Assembly: GCF_963662885.1 (NCBI RefSeq)
Contig: NZ_OY760059.1
Span: forward strand, 868,001-932,000
Source: an uncultured Pseudodesulfovibrio sp.
GTDB taxonomy: Bacteria; Desulfobacterota; Desulfovibrionia; Desulfovibrionales; Desulfovibrionaceae
Reading direction: 5' to 3'
Length of the DNA stretch: 64,000 nucleotides
The notes beneath the pieces were generated by a model. That model did not search any database. It was not told the DNA's origin and saw only the letters and a program-made list of their open reading frames with translations. The stretch's first letter is position 1; every line of letters starts with the position of its first letter. The position numbers were made by a program, and so were the translations under genes. Below, one piece after another: positions 1 to 7,738 of the stretch.

Positions 1-2
1 CG

Positions 3-56
3 GGTGTCTCTCCCTATTGCTGGGATTGCCACATTCAGCCGGAGGGTTTGAAATAA
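3..56 (+). CDS. dsrJ: DsrJ C-terminal end (partial, 5' part outside window)
   Basis: The frame open from the window edge ends in a haem-binding CWDCH motif followed by IQPEGLK and a TAA stop. DsrJ is the periplasmic multihaem cytochrome c of the DsrMKJOP complex, and a CxxCH close to its C terminus is expected. The stop TAA shares its last A with the ATG of dsrO, which supports translational coupling. Only 17 residues are visible, so the identification rests mainly on the haem motif and on dsrO and dsrP following. Confidence 0.8.
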   Translation, partial: GVSPYCWDCHIQPEGLK

Positions 57-826
57 TGAAGAACAGCAGAAGAACCTTCATCAAGCTTGCCGGTATCGCT
101 GCCGCCGGTCTGGCCGTGGCCCCCAGAAAGGTCCTGGCCTCCGAGGGGCACGCCCCGGTCAAGGTCAATGCCACGGCCGTTCATGCCGAACACTGGGCCA
201 TGGTCATCGACACCACCAAGCTGAACACGCCCGAGGCCATCGACAAGCTGGCCGCGGCCTGCCATCACGACCACAACGTGCCTCACATCGAGGGCAAGAA
301 GGAAGTGAAGTGGCTGTGGCACGATAGCTATCCGCACACCTTCCCCGAGCAGGAAAACCCGCACCTGGCCCATGAGGTCCACGAGCGCGCCTTCCCGCTG
401 CTGTGCAACCACTGTGAGAACCCGCCGTGCGTTCGCGTCTGCCCGACCAAGGCGACCTTCCAGCGCCCGGACGGCATCGTGGCCATGGACTATCACCGCT
501 GCATCGGCTGTCGCTACTGCATGGCCGGCTGCCCCTACGGTTCCCGTTCCTTCAACTGGGGCGATCCCCGGCTTGGTCTCGACCTGGAAAAGCTCAACCC
601 CGAGTTCCCGACCCGCATGCGCGGCGTCGTCGAGAAGTGCAACTTCTGCGTCGAGCGCCTGGCTGTGGGCAAGCGGCCCATCTGCGTGGAGGCCTCCGAA
701 GGGGCTATGTACTTCGGCGACCTGAAGGACCCGGATTCCGAAGTCCGCAAGGTGCTTCGCGAGAAGTTCACCATTCGTCGTAAACCCTCGGCAGGCACTG
801 AGCCCAGTGTTTACTACATCATTTAG
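56..826 (+). CDS. dsrO: DsrO, periplasmic iron-sulfur subunit of the DsrMKJOP complex
   Basis: This 256-aa protein starts with a twin-arginine signal (SRRTFIK followed by a hydrophobic AGIAAAGLAVA run), so it is exported folded. Ferredoxin-type cysteine groups are visible at about residues 117 (CNHCENPPCVRVCP), 149 (CIGCRYCMAGCP) and 195 (CNFC), as in the family's [4Fe-4S] electron-transfer subunits. DsrO passes electrons between DsrJ and the membrane subunit DsrP in sulfate reducers. The ATG at 56 has GGAGGG upstream and places the RR motif near the N terminus; an in-frame ATG at 17 lies inside dsrJ and is rejected. Confidence 0.95.
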   Translation: MKNSRRTFIKLAGIAAAGLAVAPRKVLASEGHAPVKVNATAVHAEHWAMVIDTTKLNTPEAIDKLAAACHHDHNVPHIEGKKEVKWLWHDSYPHTFPEQENPHLAHEVHERAFPLLCNHCENPPCVRVCPTKATFQRPDGIVAMDYHRCIGCRYCMAGCPYGSRSFNWGDPRLGLDLEKLNPEFPTRMRGVVEKCNFCVERLAVGKRPICVEASEGAMYFGDLKDPDSEVRKVLREKFTIRRKPSAGTEPSVYYII

Positions 827-837
827 GAGGAATCGGA

Positions 838-2067
838 ATGCTTGAATTAGCTCTGAAAGGTTCCAAGAGATACTACGGCTGGATTGCGTTCCTCCTGGTT
901 CTCATCGGTATCGGCTCCACGGCCCTGGTCGACCAGTGGATGAACGGCCTGAAGATCACCGGCATGAGCCGCGACGTGTCCTGGGGATTCTACATTTCCC
1001 AGTTCACCTACCTCGTCGGTCTGGCCGCTTCAGGCGTCATGATCGTGCTGCCCAACTACTTCCACTCCTACAAGACCAACAAGCACATGGTCATCTTTGG
1101 TGAGTTCATGGCCATCGCGGCGTGTATTATGTGTCTGCTGTTCATCGTCGTGGACATCGGGCAGCCCACCCGCATGATGAACATGATCTTCCATCCCACT
1201 CCGAACTCCATTCTGTTCTGGGATATGATCGTGCTCAACGGCTATCTGTTCCTCAACCTGCTCGTGGGCTGGACCTGCCTGCAGGCGGACCGGCAGCATC
1301 TGCCGCACCCGAAGTGGCTCAAGCCGTTCATCTACACCTCCATCATCTGGGCGTTCTCGATCCACACCGTGACCGCGTTCCTGTACCAGGGCCTGCCCGG
1401 CCGCCACTACTGGCTGACCGCCATTCTGGCCGCCCGCTTCCTGGCCTCCGCGTTCTGCTCCGGTCCTGCGATCCTGCTGCTCGTCATGATGCTCACCGAG
1501 AAGTTCACCACCTTCAAGATGGCCAAGAACGCCGTGAAGACCCTGGTCAAGATCATCGCTTACGCCATGTGCGTGAACATGTTCTTCTTCGCTCTGGAGA
1601 TCTTCACCTCGTTCTACTCGAACATGCCGGGTCACATGCACCCGATCCTGTACCTGTTCGAGCACGCCAGCACCGGTCTGGTGACCCTGATGTGGACCTT
1701 CATCGCGTTCGCGGCGATCTCCATCACCCTGTTGGTGACCCCGCGTTTCCGCAACAACCTCAAGCTGCTGCCCTGGACCCTGGGCATCCTGATCATCGCG
1801 ACCTGGATCGACAAGGGCCTTGGCCTGCTCATCGGCGGGTTCAACCCGACCCCGTTCGAGACCATCACGCCGTACTGGCCGACCGTGAAGGAACTCATGG
1901 TCTCCCTGATGGTCTACTCCGTCGGCGCGCTGGTGGTGACCGTGCTCTTCAAGATCGCCACCTCCGTCAAGGAAGAAGTGGGTCACTCCCAGAAGCTGCC
2001 TTGCGGTTGTTCCACCGAGGACACCTGCACCTGCGCACCTGAAGAAGAAGCCGCTGCCGAGGCTTAA
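838..2067 (+). CDS. dsrP: DsrP, NrfD-family membrane subunit of DsrMKJOP
   Basis: The 409-aa polytopic membrane protein of the NrfD/PsrC family follows dsrO by 11 bases with an AGGAGG ribosome site. Many hydrophobic segments cover roughly residues 15-375. In the DsrMKJOP complex DsrP is the quinone-interacting membrane anchor paired with DsrO. The C-terminal tail is hydrophilic and unusual, with four cysteines in CGCSTEDTCTC followed by acidic residues and alanines. The gene closes the operon and a strong terminator follows. Confidence 0.93.
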   Translation: MLELALKGSKRYYGWIAFLLVLIGIGSTALVDQWMNGLKITGMSRDVSWGFYISQFTYLVGLAASGVMIVLPNYFHSYKTNKHMVIFGEFMAIAACIMCLLFIVVDIGQPTRMMNMIFHPTPNSILFWDMIVLNGYLFLNLLVGWTCLQADRQHLPHPKWLKPFIYTSIIWAFSIHTVTAFLYQGLPGRHYWLTAILAARFLASAFCSGPAILLLVMMLTEKFTTFKMAKNAVKTLVKIIAYAMCVNMFFFALEIFTSFYSNMPGHMHPILYLFEHASTGLVTLMWTFIAFAAISITLLVTPRFRNNLKLLPWTLGILIIATWIDKGLGLLIGGFNPTPFETITPYWPTVKELMVSLMVYSVGALVVTVLFKIATSVKEEVGHSQKLPCGCSTEDTCTCAPEEEAAAEA

Positions 2068-2121
2068 ACCGGCACAGCCTGGCCACGTAACGTCACCTCG
2101 CTAGGCATAAAGGCTGATACA

Positions 2122-2155
2122 GGGCCGCCCCGGAAACGGGGCGGCCCCTTTTTTT
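2122..2155 (+). terminator. Rho-independent terminator after dsrP
   Basis: An 11-bp GC stem (GGGCCGCCCCG, GAAA loop, CGGGGCGGCCC) is followed by a run of seven T. It lies 55 bases after the dsrP stop and closes the dsr operon. Confidence 0.95.
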
Positions 2156-2531
2156 GTGCGGTTTCGTTTTGCCGTGCGCGCGTGCTATGCTCCCGGCCAT
2201 GGGCTTCCCGACAAGGCGACCCGCGCCTCGAGTTGCTGGCCTGACTGGATAACGCCGCCGAAAGTGGCAGGGCGCGTCCATGGTCGTGTGGTGATATTGT
2301 TCGTAACTGCGCTGGCATTGCCTATGCGGCCAGGTGGTGATTCCGGCTGGTGATTATAGGGGCAGGGTGAAGCATGAACGCCCGTTCAATTGTAGTGCCG
2401 GATCATGCAAGGTCGGACCGTGTTGCGCGGTTGTCACGCCCGTGGCATAGTTCGCTTCCCATTTTCAGTGGCAATGAGGAGAAATCACGGCGGCGGCAAC
2501 GCCGGGTACTCTATCTAAGGACGAGGCAAAC
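2156..2531 (+). other. Intergenic region upstream of the FmdE-fusion gene
   Basis: No convincing gene is seen. TGGTGAT occurs three times (about 2290-2352). A weak sigma-54-like element TGGCATTGCCTATGC (2312-2326) keeps the GG and GC dinucleotides ten bases apart but matches the -12 box poorly and is about 205 bases from the next start. AAGGA at 2517 is the ribosome site of the following gene. Confidence 0.35.
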
Positions 2532-4157
2532 ATGGATATCGGACAGTACACCTTTGAGGAATTCAAACGTAAGGCCAAGGAATTTCACGGCTACCCCGCG
2601 CCGGGCCTGCTCATAGGCGGGTACATGGTGGAGGCGGCAAAGGCGAGGTTGCCCGAGGGTACCCTGTTTGAAGCCATGGTCGAGTCCGGCAAATGTCTGC
2701 CTGACGCGGTCCAGCTCCTGACCCTGTGTTCCACGGGTAACAACTGGATGAAGGTCAAACTGCTGGGGCGTTACGCCGTATCCCTGTACGACAAATTCAC
2801 CGGCCAGGGCTTCCGGGTGGCCGTCGACCAGGAGAAGCTCAAGGACTGGCCCGAAATCAGAGCCTGGTTCATGAAGGAAAAGCCCAAGGCCGAGCAGGAT
2901 ACGGAACAGCTTTTCAAGGAAATCGAAGAGGCCGGGGACACCATTTGCTCCATCAGGCCCGTGACCGTGTCCAAGAAATACCTCGGCCACGGCCATATGA
3001 CCACCATCGACGTCTGCCCTGTTTGCGGCGAGGCGTATCCTGGTTCGGATGGCTCCATCTGTCGAGGTTGTCAGGGCGAAGACCCGTACGTGACCATGGA
3101 AGGCGTTCTGTGCGCCGACGATGCCCCGGACCTCAAGGTCGTGCCCGTTGAACAGGCCGTGGGCAAACAGGCGGTCCACGACATGACCGGCATCGAGCCC
3201 GGCGAATCCAAGGGCCCCATCACCAAGGCGGGCGACACCTTCGACATCGGCGATGTCTGCCGCTTGCAGCGCATCGGCAAGTTCAACGTCTACGACGGCG
3301 AGTCCGTACCCGGCGACGAATGGGTGCACGAGAATGAAGCGGTCAAGGCGTTCGCCAAGCGCATGGCCGGGCCGGGCGTCACCTATGATTCCAACCCGGA
3401 AGAGGGCAAGATCAACTTCTTCGCCGAATACCCCGGCATGCTGTCCATCGATCTGGACGCACTTTCGCGGTTCAACCTTTCTCCGGACGTCATGCTGGCC
3501 ACCCGGCATGACGGTTCGCTCATGCCGGAAGGCAAGGGCATTGCCGGGACCAGGGCCATCCCCCTTTACATCTCCCGCGATAAGTTCAGCCGTGCATTGA
3601 CGGCTCTGGGTGAGGGGCCGGTCCTGTCCGTGCTGCCGCTCAAACCCGCCAAGGTGGGTGTTCTGGTCACCGGTACCGAGGTCTTCCAGGGCATTATCGA
3701 GGACAAGTTCATTCCGATCATTTCGTCCAAGGTTATCAACCTCGGTTGCACCGTGCACATGACCGACATCGTGCCCGACGAGCGCGAGGCCATCACCAAT
3801 GCGGCCACGGCCATGCTCGAAGGCGGCTGCGAGTTGATCATCACCACAGCGGGTATGTCCGTTGATCCGGACGACGTCACCCGCGCCGCCCTGGTTGACG
3901 CGGGCCTGCACGGCGACCTCTACGGCGTGCCAATGCTCCCCGGCACCATGACCCTGGTGGGCAAGCTGAAAAAAGCCGCCATCATCGGTGTCCCGGCCTG
4001 CGCCCTGTTCTACAAGACCACGGCGTTCGACGTTGTCCTGCCGCGTATTCTGGCCGGGCAGGAACTGCGCCGCAAAGATCTGGCCCGTTTGGGCGAGGGC
4101 GGATTCTGCATGAATTGCAAGTCCTGCTCCTTCCCCAAGTGCCCGTTCGGAAAGTAG
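2532..4157 (+). CDS. FmdE-domain / zinc ribbon / MoeA-like molybdopterin-binding fusion protein
   Basis: In this 541-aa protein, residues about 10-150 resemble the FmdE domain (subunit E of formylmethanofuran dehydrogenase), including the HGYPAPGLLIGGYM stretch. A four-cysteine zinc ribbon follows (C162, C165, C177, C180). The region around 370-500 is MoeA/MogA-like, with LVTGTE and TTAGMSVDPDD matching the molybdopterin-binding loop. The extreme C terminus has C526, C529, C532 and C537, which could hold a metal or Fe-S centre. The family is usually linked to molybdenum or tungsten enzymes such as formate dehydrogenases; a role in cofactor handling is inference. It is a single-gene unit. Confidence 0.8.
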   Translation: MDIGQYTFEEFKRKAKEFHGYPAPGLLIGGYMVEAAKARLPEGTLFEAMVESGKCLPDAVQLLTLCSTGNNWMKVKLLGRYAVSLYDKFTGQGFRVAVDQEKLKDWPEIRAWFMKEKPKAEQDTEQLFKEIEEAGDTICSIRPVTVSKKYLGHGHMTTIDVCPVCGEAYPGSDGSICRGCQGEDPYVTMEGVLCADDAPDLKVVPVEQAVGKQAVHDMTGIEPGESKGPITKAGDTFDIGDVCRLQRIGKFNVYDGESVPGDEWVHENEAVKAFAKRMAGPGVTYDSNPEEGKINFFAEYPGMLSIDLDALSRFNLSPDVMLATRHDGSLMPEGKGIAGTRAIPLYISRDKFSRALTALGEGPVLSVLPLKPAKVGVLVTGTEVFQGIIEDKFIPIISSKVINLGCTVHMTDIVPDEREAITNAATAMLEGGCELIITTAGMSVDPDDVTRAALVDAGLHGDLYGVPMLPGTMTLVGKLKKAAIIGVPACALFYKTTAFDVVLPRILAGQELRRKDLARLGEGGFCMNCKSCSFPKCPFGK

Positions 4158-4171
4158 GGGCCGCGGGGGGG

Positions 4172-4410
4172 CGGCTTGCGAAAGCGGGCCATCTGCGCAT
4201 ATTCCACGGTGGGCTTTCATCCTCATGTAGACGGCTACAATGCGGTGAAAGCCCACCGGATCTGTACCTAAGGCATAGGATCTTGTACGGCTCGAAGACT
4301 CGCCTACAATTCACTTAAAAATGCACATCTGGCCCACTCTCCCAAGCCTTGTGCGGAAGCGAGAGCCGCTGCCGGGTGGCGTTGCCACCAGAATCGCTCC
4401 AGAGCCAAGG
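4172..4410 (+). repeat. Dispersed hairpin repeat, family 2, copy 1
   Basis: The element starts 15 bases after the preceding stop codon and shares a frame with the copy at 63466: CGGCTTnCGAnAGCGGGCCATCTGC on the left, and AAAAATGCACA, CCCACTCTC, AAGCCTTGTGC and CGCTCCA on the right. Inside is a 13-bp perfect hairpin (4207-4219 with 4246-4258) capped by TGTAG/CTACA. The stem sequence is unlike that of the other copy, but the loop flanks TCCTCA and TGCGGT are shared. This copy carries an extra segment of about 60 bases (4259-4317) with a GATC-bounded imperfect hairpin. Confidence 0.75.
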
Positions 4411-4431
4411 GGCATCGGAAAAAAGACTGTG

Positions 4432-4455
4432 ACACCCGCTGGCGCGGGTGTTTTT
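4432..4455 (+). terminator. Rho-independent terminator
   Basis: An 8-bp stem, ACACCCGC with GCGGGTGT around a TGGC loop, is followed by TTTT. It lies about 275 bases after the FmdE-fusion gene, so a transcript ending here would contain the family 2 repeat. Confidence 0.8.
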
Positions 4456-4475
4456 GTTTGTTTTGTGCGGCCTAC

Positions 4476-4513
4476 TGCACATTCATTGTGCAATTGAGCA
4501 GGTCCGTGCACGG
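4476..4513. promoter_or_regulatory. TGCACA inverted repeats upstream of the DUF2318 gene
   Basis: TGCACA (4476-4481) and TGTGCA (4487-4492) form an inverted repeat with a 5-base spacer, and CCGTGCACGG follows at about 4504-4513. The sites lie 155-190 bases upstream of the DUF2318 start. Similar TGTGCAAT/ATTGCACA pairs occur at 18648. The binding factor, if any, is unknown. Confidence 0.35.
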
Positions 4514-4668
4514 CGTTTCGAGCGACCTGAACAGGTAACCGGCAGAGAAGATTTGTGTTTGCATTTGGTGCGTGGATTGCATGTAAACGGGCTTTATTTG
4601 TTGTTTGCTGGAGCGGTTTGCAGTATTTTCATACCGCAGAAGTCTAGAATTATTTTCGGGAGGAAATC

Positions 4669-5118
4669 ATGAAAGGTATCAAGTCCATAATCGTTGCTTC
4701 TTTGTTCGTTCTGGCCATGGCCGGAGCTGCCCAGGCATTTTGGGGGTTCGGGGGGAGCGATTCCGTTACGGCTGAAAACGGGGTGGTGACCATCCCGGTG
4801 AGCGAGGTGTCCGATGGCACCGCGCATTTCTATACCTATGACGTGAACGGCAAGGACGTGAAGTTTCTTGTGATGAAGAGCCGGGATGGGGTCATCCGGG
4901 CGGCGTTTGACGCCTGCGACGTCTGCTATGGCGAAAAGAAGGGCTATTCACAGGATGGTGACTTCCTGGTTTGCAACAACTGCGGCCAACGGTTTCATTC
5001 CGAGCGCATCAACGAGGTCAAGGGCGGCTGCAACCCCTCGCCGCTGAACCGCGAATACGACGCCCAGAACGTGACCATCAAGGTCGCCGATCTGAATGCC
5101 GGGGTGGGGTACTTCTAA
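4669..5118 (+). CDS. DUF2318 family exported metal-binding protein
   Basis: This 149-aa protein has a signal peptide (residues 1-23, cleavage near AQA-FW). The DUF2318 signature is clear: CDVCY at C83/C86, then GYSQDGDFLVCNNCGQRF with C102/C105, where two CxxC pairs can bind a metal or Fe-S centre. Such proteins occur beside FtsX-type permeases and LolD-like ATPases in bacterial iron-uptake clusters of the Campylobacter P19 type. The FtsX-family permease begins two bases after this stop. A role in periplasmic iron or copper handling is inferred from that association. The ribosome site is GGGAGG. Confidence 0.85.
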   Translation: MKGIKSIIVASLFVLAMAGAAQAFWGFGGSDSVTAENGVVTIPVSEVSDGTAHFYTYDVNGKDVKFLVMKSRDGVIRAAFDACDVCYGEKKGYSQDGDFLVCNNCGQRFHSERINEVKGGCNPSPLNREYDAQNVTIKVADLNAGVGYF

Positions 5119-5119
5119 T

Positions 5120-6283
5120 ATGAACATCCTGACCATTCCCTTGCGGAACACCCGCAGGAAATGGGTCAAGACCCTGCTCCTGCTGCTGGTCTTCACCCTT
5201 GGGGTGACCTCCATCGTTTCGCTGAACTACGTGTCCTGCGTGGTCGGCGGTTCCCTGGAGAAGAAGCTCTCGGCCTACGGCGCGAACATCCTGATAATGC
5301 CCAAAAGCGAGAAGCTGACCGTCAGTTATGGCGGTTTCGCGCTGGGCGACATGGCGCTGGGCGTTCACGATCTGGGCGAGGCCGAAGTGGCGGACAAGGT
5401 CGCCCACATCAACCTCAAGGAGCGCATCGCCGTGGTCGCCCCCAAGCTGGTGTCCATGGCCAGGGCCGGGGATACCGCCGTGGGCGTGGTTGGCGTGCGC
5501 TTCGACCGCGAAAAGGTCCTCAAGGGATACTGGGCGGTGGACGGCGCATTCCCGACAACGGATGACGGCGTGCTCGCCGGTTCGAAAGCCGCCACCTCGC
5601 TGGGCCTTAACCCCGGTTCCGAGCTGACCCTGAACGGCACGCCCGTGCGCGTGGCCGGAGTGCTCAAGCCCACGGGCTCTGACGACGACTCCGTCCTGTT
5701 CGCGGGTATGGATTTCGCCCAGGGGCATTTCGGCAAGCCGGGGCGGGTCAGCTTCGTGGAAGTGGCCGCGCTGTGCGCGGGATGCCCCATCGAGGAGATC
5801 GTGTCCGAGTTGCGAACGGCCCTGCCAGGTACGGACATCCAGGCCCTGCAGTCCATCGTCAAGCAGCGCATGTACTCCGTGGATTTCGTCAAGCGGCTGA
5901 TCCTGACCGTCTCGCTGGTCATTCTGTTCATCGCCTGCTGCATGGTCGGCGTGACCATGCTCGCCTCGGTCAATGAACGGATCAAGGAGATCGGGCTCAT
6001 GCGGTCGCTGGGCTTCAGCCGCGGCGGGGTCTTCGCCATCTTCTGCTTCGAGGCCGTGCTCATCGGCATGGTCGCGGGAGTGGTCGGTTATGCGGGCGGA
6101 TACGCCCTGAGCCTGAAGGTTCTGGCTCTGCTCGACATGGCCGCCGACGGTTCCCTCTCCTTCAACCCCGCGCACATGGCTCTGACCGGTCTGTTCATCG
6201 TGGCCGTGTCGGTTCTGTCCGCGTTTCTTCCCGCCTGGAAGGCCGCGTCCGTGGAACCGTCGGAAGCCCTCATCGCACTCTAG
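5120..6283 (+). CDS. FtsX/MacB-type ABC permease of the DUF2318 cluster
   Basis: This 387-aa permease has one N-terminal membrane helix (about residues 15-35), a long periplasmic MacB-PCD-like domain and three C-terminal helices with the FtsX motif around IKEIGLMRSLGFSRG. The start at 5120 follows the DUF2318 stop by one base, which implies coupled translation. With the next gene it forms a type VII-like ABC unit, a class that usually does mechanical work on periplasmic substrates rather than import. In P19-like iron clusters two such permeases are common; only one is present here. Confidence 0.85.
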   Translation: MNILTIPLRNTRRKWVKTLLLLLVFTLGVTSIVSLNYVSCVVGGSLEKKLSAYGANILIMPKSEKLTVSYGGFALGDMALGVHDLGEAEVADKVAHINLKERIAVVAPKLVSMARAGDTAVGVVGVRFDREKVLKGYWAVDGAFPTTDDGVLAGSKAATSLGLNPGSELTLNGTPVRVAGVLKPTGSDDDSVLFAGMDFAQGHFGKPGRVSFVEVAALCAGCPIEEIVSELRTALPGTDIQALQSIVKQRMYSVDFVKRLILTVSLVILFIACCMVGVTMLASVNERIKEIGLMRSLGFSRGGVFAIFCFEAVLIGMVAGVVGYAGGYALSLKVLALLDMAADGSLSFNPAHMALTGLFIVAVSVLSAFLPAWKAASVEPSEALIAL

Positions 6284-6291
6284 GAGCGACC

Positions 6292-6957
6292 ATGTTTGAA
6301 GCAAAGAACATCACCAAGACCTTCCATGGCGAGGGTGGCGAAACCGCCGTGCTCAACGGCGCGGATCTGCTGGTAGAACCCGGCCGGTTCGTATCCATCG
6401 TCGGCCGCTCCGGATCGGGCAAGACCACCTTCCTGAACATCCTGTCCACTCTGCTTGCTCCGGATTCCGGGCAACTGCTCTACCACGGCGAGGACATCAC
6501 CCACGCCTCGCGTACGCGGTTGAACGAACTGCGGCGCAAGGACTTCGCGGTAATCTTCCAGTTCCATCACCTGCTCCCATACCTCACGGCCCGCGAGAAC
6601 GTGCTGCTGCCATACATGCAGGGACTCGGGCCGGTGACGGCCGAGGTGCGTAAACGCGCAGACGCCTGCCTGGAACGAGTGGGGCTTTCCGGCAAGGGGG
6701 GCAAGCTGCCCGGTCACCTGTCCGGCGGCGAGCAGCAGCGTGTGGCCATCGCCCGAGCCCTGGTCAAGGAGTCCGCCATCCTGTTTGCGGACGAGCCAAC
6801 CGGCAATCTGGACAAGGCGACCGGCGAGGCCATCATGCAACTGCTGGCCGATCTGAAAAAGGATGGACTGTCCATCGTCATGGTCACCCATGACAATGAA
6901 TACGCGGCCAGGGCCGATTGCATGGTCAACATGGCAGAAGGCAGGGTCGCAGCCTAG
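6292..6957 (+). CDS. LolD/MacB-type ABC ATPase of the DUF2318 cluster
   Basis: The 221-aa ATPase shows Walker A (GRSGSGKTT), the ABC signature LSGGEQQRVAIARAL, Walker B (ILFADEPTGNLD) and a switch histidine (MVTHDNEYA). It lies 8 bases after the permease and energises it. The sequence places it in the LolD/MacB subfamily rather than among importer ATPases. It ends the three-gene operon, and a terminator follows. Confidence 0.9.
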   Translation: MFEAKNITKTFHGEGGETAVLNGADLLVEPGRFVSIVGRSGSGKTTFLNILSTLLAPDSGQLLYHGEDITHASRTRLNELRRKDFAVIFQFHHLLPYLTARENVLLPYMQGLGPVTAEVRKRADACLERVGLSGKGGKLPGHLSGGEQQRVAIARALVKESAILFADEPTGNLDKATGEAIMQLLADLKKDGLSIVMVTHDNEYAARADCMVNMAEGRVAA

Positions 6958-6975
6958 AGGCGCTGACTATAGAGT

Positions 6976-7007
6976 AAAAAGGCCGTCCCGAGGGGCGGCC
7001 TTTTTTT
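6976..7007. terminator. Bidirectional terminator
   Basis: The stem GGCCGTCCC / GGGGCGGCC with a short loop is flanked by A5 on the left and T7 on the right. It can end the DUF2318 operon on the plus strand and the convergent ModA-like gene on the minus strand. Confidence 0.9.
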
Positions 7008-7027
7008 ATGCGTTTTGCAGGCTGGGG

Positions 7028-7738
7028 TCAGCGCGCCGGGTGGAAACCGCAGCGTTCGGCGGCCTCCATGGCCTTGGCCGAGCGCAGCCTGTCCAGGGCG
7101 GCACGGGCCTCGTCGGTGTTGCGGGCGACCGCGCCGTAGAGCGGACGCACGGCAAGTTCCGGGGGCAGGTCGAGCAGGGCCAGCCCGGGGCAGCGTTCGG
7201 TTACGTCCACGGCGGTGGTCCGGTAGCCCAGGAAAAGGTCCACCTTTCCGGCCTGAAAGAGATCGACTACGGGCGAGCCGCTGCCAGACTCTTTGTTCGG
7301 CAGGTCGCCACCCACGAGGGCGTGGGCACGGTCACGGAGCATGGCCCCGCTGCCAGGCTGAACCGTTTCGGCCCGGTCGAAAACAGCGTGCGCATAGTCC
7401 CCACCCGGGTCCGCGCCCGGTGTGGAGGTGCCCAGCCGGCTGTCCGGATCGAGCATGGCCCGAAGGGCATCGTTGGCAGTCAGAAGTTCCTCGCGTCCGA
7501 ACAGGCAGAGCCGGTTCTCAAGCAAGGGCATGGCCTCTTCGTAGTCGTCCAGTCGGGCCACTGCTTCCGCGTGGGCCATGCTTGCGGACAGGAACAGGTC
7601 GGGACGCGCGCCTTCCTCGATGAGTCGGCGCAGCAGCCCGGCTGGCCCGAATTGCGTGTCCAGACACAGTCCGGCGGCCTCGGCCATGGCCGGCAGCGCC
7701 TTGCGTAGGCTTCCGGCAGCGAATGCGGTCAGGGTCAT
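7028..7738 (-). CDS. ModA-like substrate-binding-domain protein without signal peptide
   Basis: The 236-aa protein resembles molybdate-type type II binding proteins (LTAFAAGSLRKAL at the very N terminus, DLFLSASMAHAEAV, then a GSGSPVVDLFQAGKVDLFLGY stretch). The start at 7738 overlaps the ATPase stop as ATGA and has AAGGAG upstream, so the fold begins at residue 1 with no export signal. It is therefore predicted to be cytoplasmic, unlike true ModA, and may act as a ligand sensor or chaperone for the oxyanion. The substrate is unproven. It is the last gene of the four-gene minus-strand operon. Confidence 0.7.
   Translation of the reverse strand: MTLTAFAAGSLRKALPAMAEAAGLCLDTQFGPAGLLRRLIEEGARPDLFLSASMAHAEAVARLDDYEEAMPLLENRLCLFGREELLTANDALRAMLDPDSRLGTSTPGADPGGDYAHAVFDRAETVQPGSGAMLRDRAHALVGGDLPNKESGSGSPVVDLFQAGKVDLFLGYRTTAVDVTERCPGLALLDLPPELAVRPLYGAVARNTDEARAALDRLRSAKAMEAAERCGFHPAR

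Noticed and set aside
2312..2326. Sigma-54 promoter upstream of the FmdE-fusion gene
   Set aside because: GG and GC spacing fits, but the -12 box is poor and the distance to the gene is about 205 bases; noted only in the region entry.
2511..4256. Long antisense open frame over the FmdE-fusion gene
   Set aside because: It mirrors a real gene in a GC-rich genome, lacks a ribosome site and has low-complexity His/Gly/Asp-rich translation. The same applies to long frames at 1030-1986, 5078-6304, 24190-25395 and 62041-63492.
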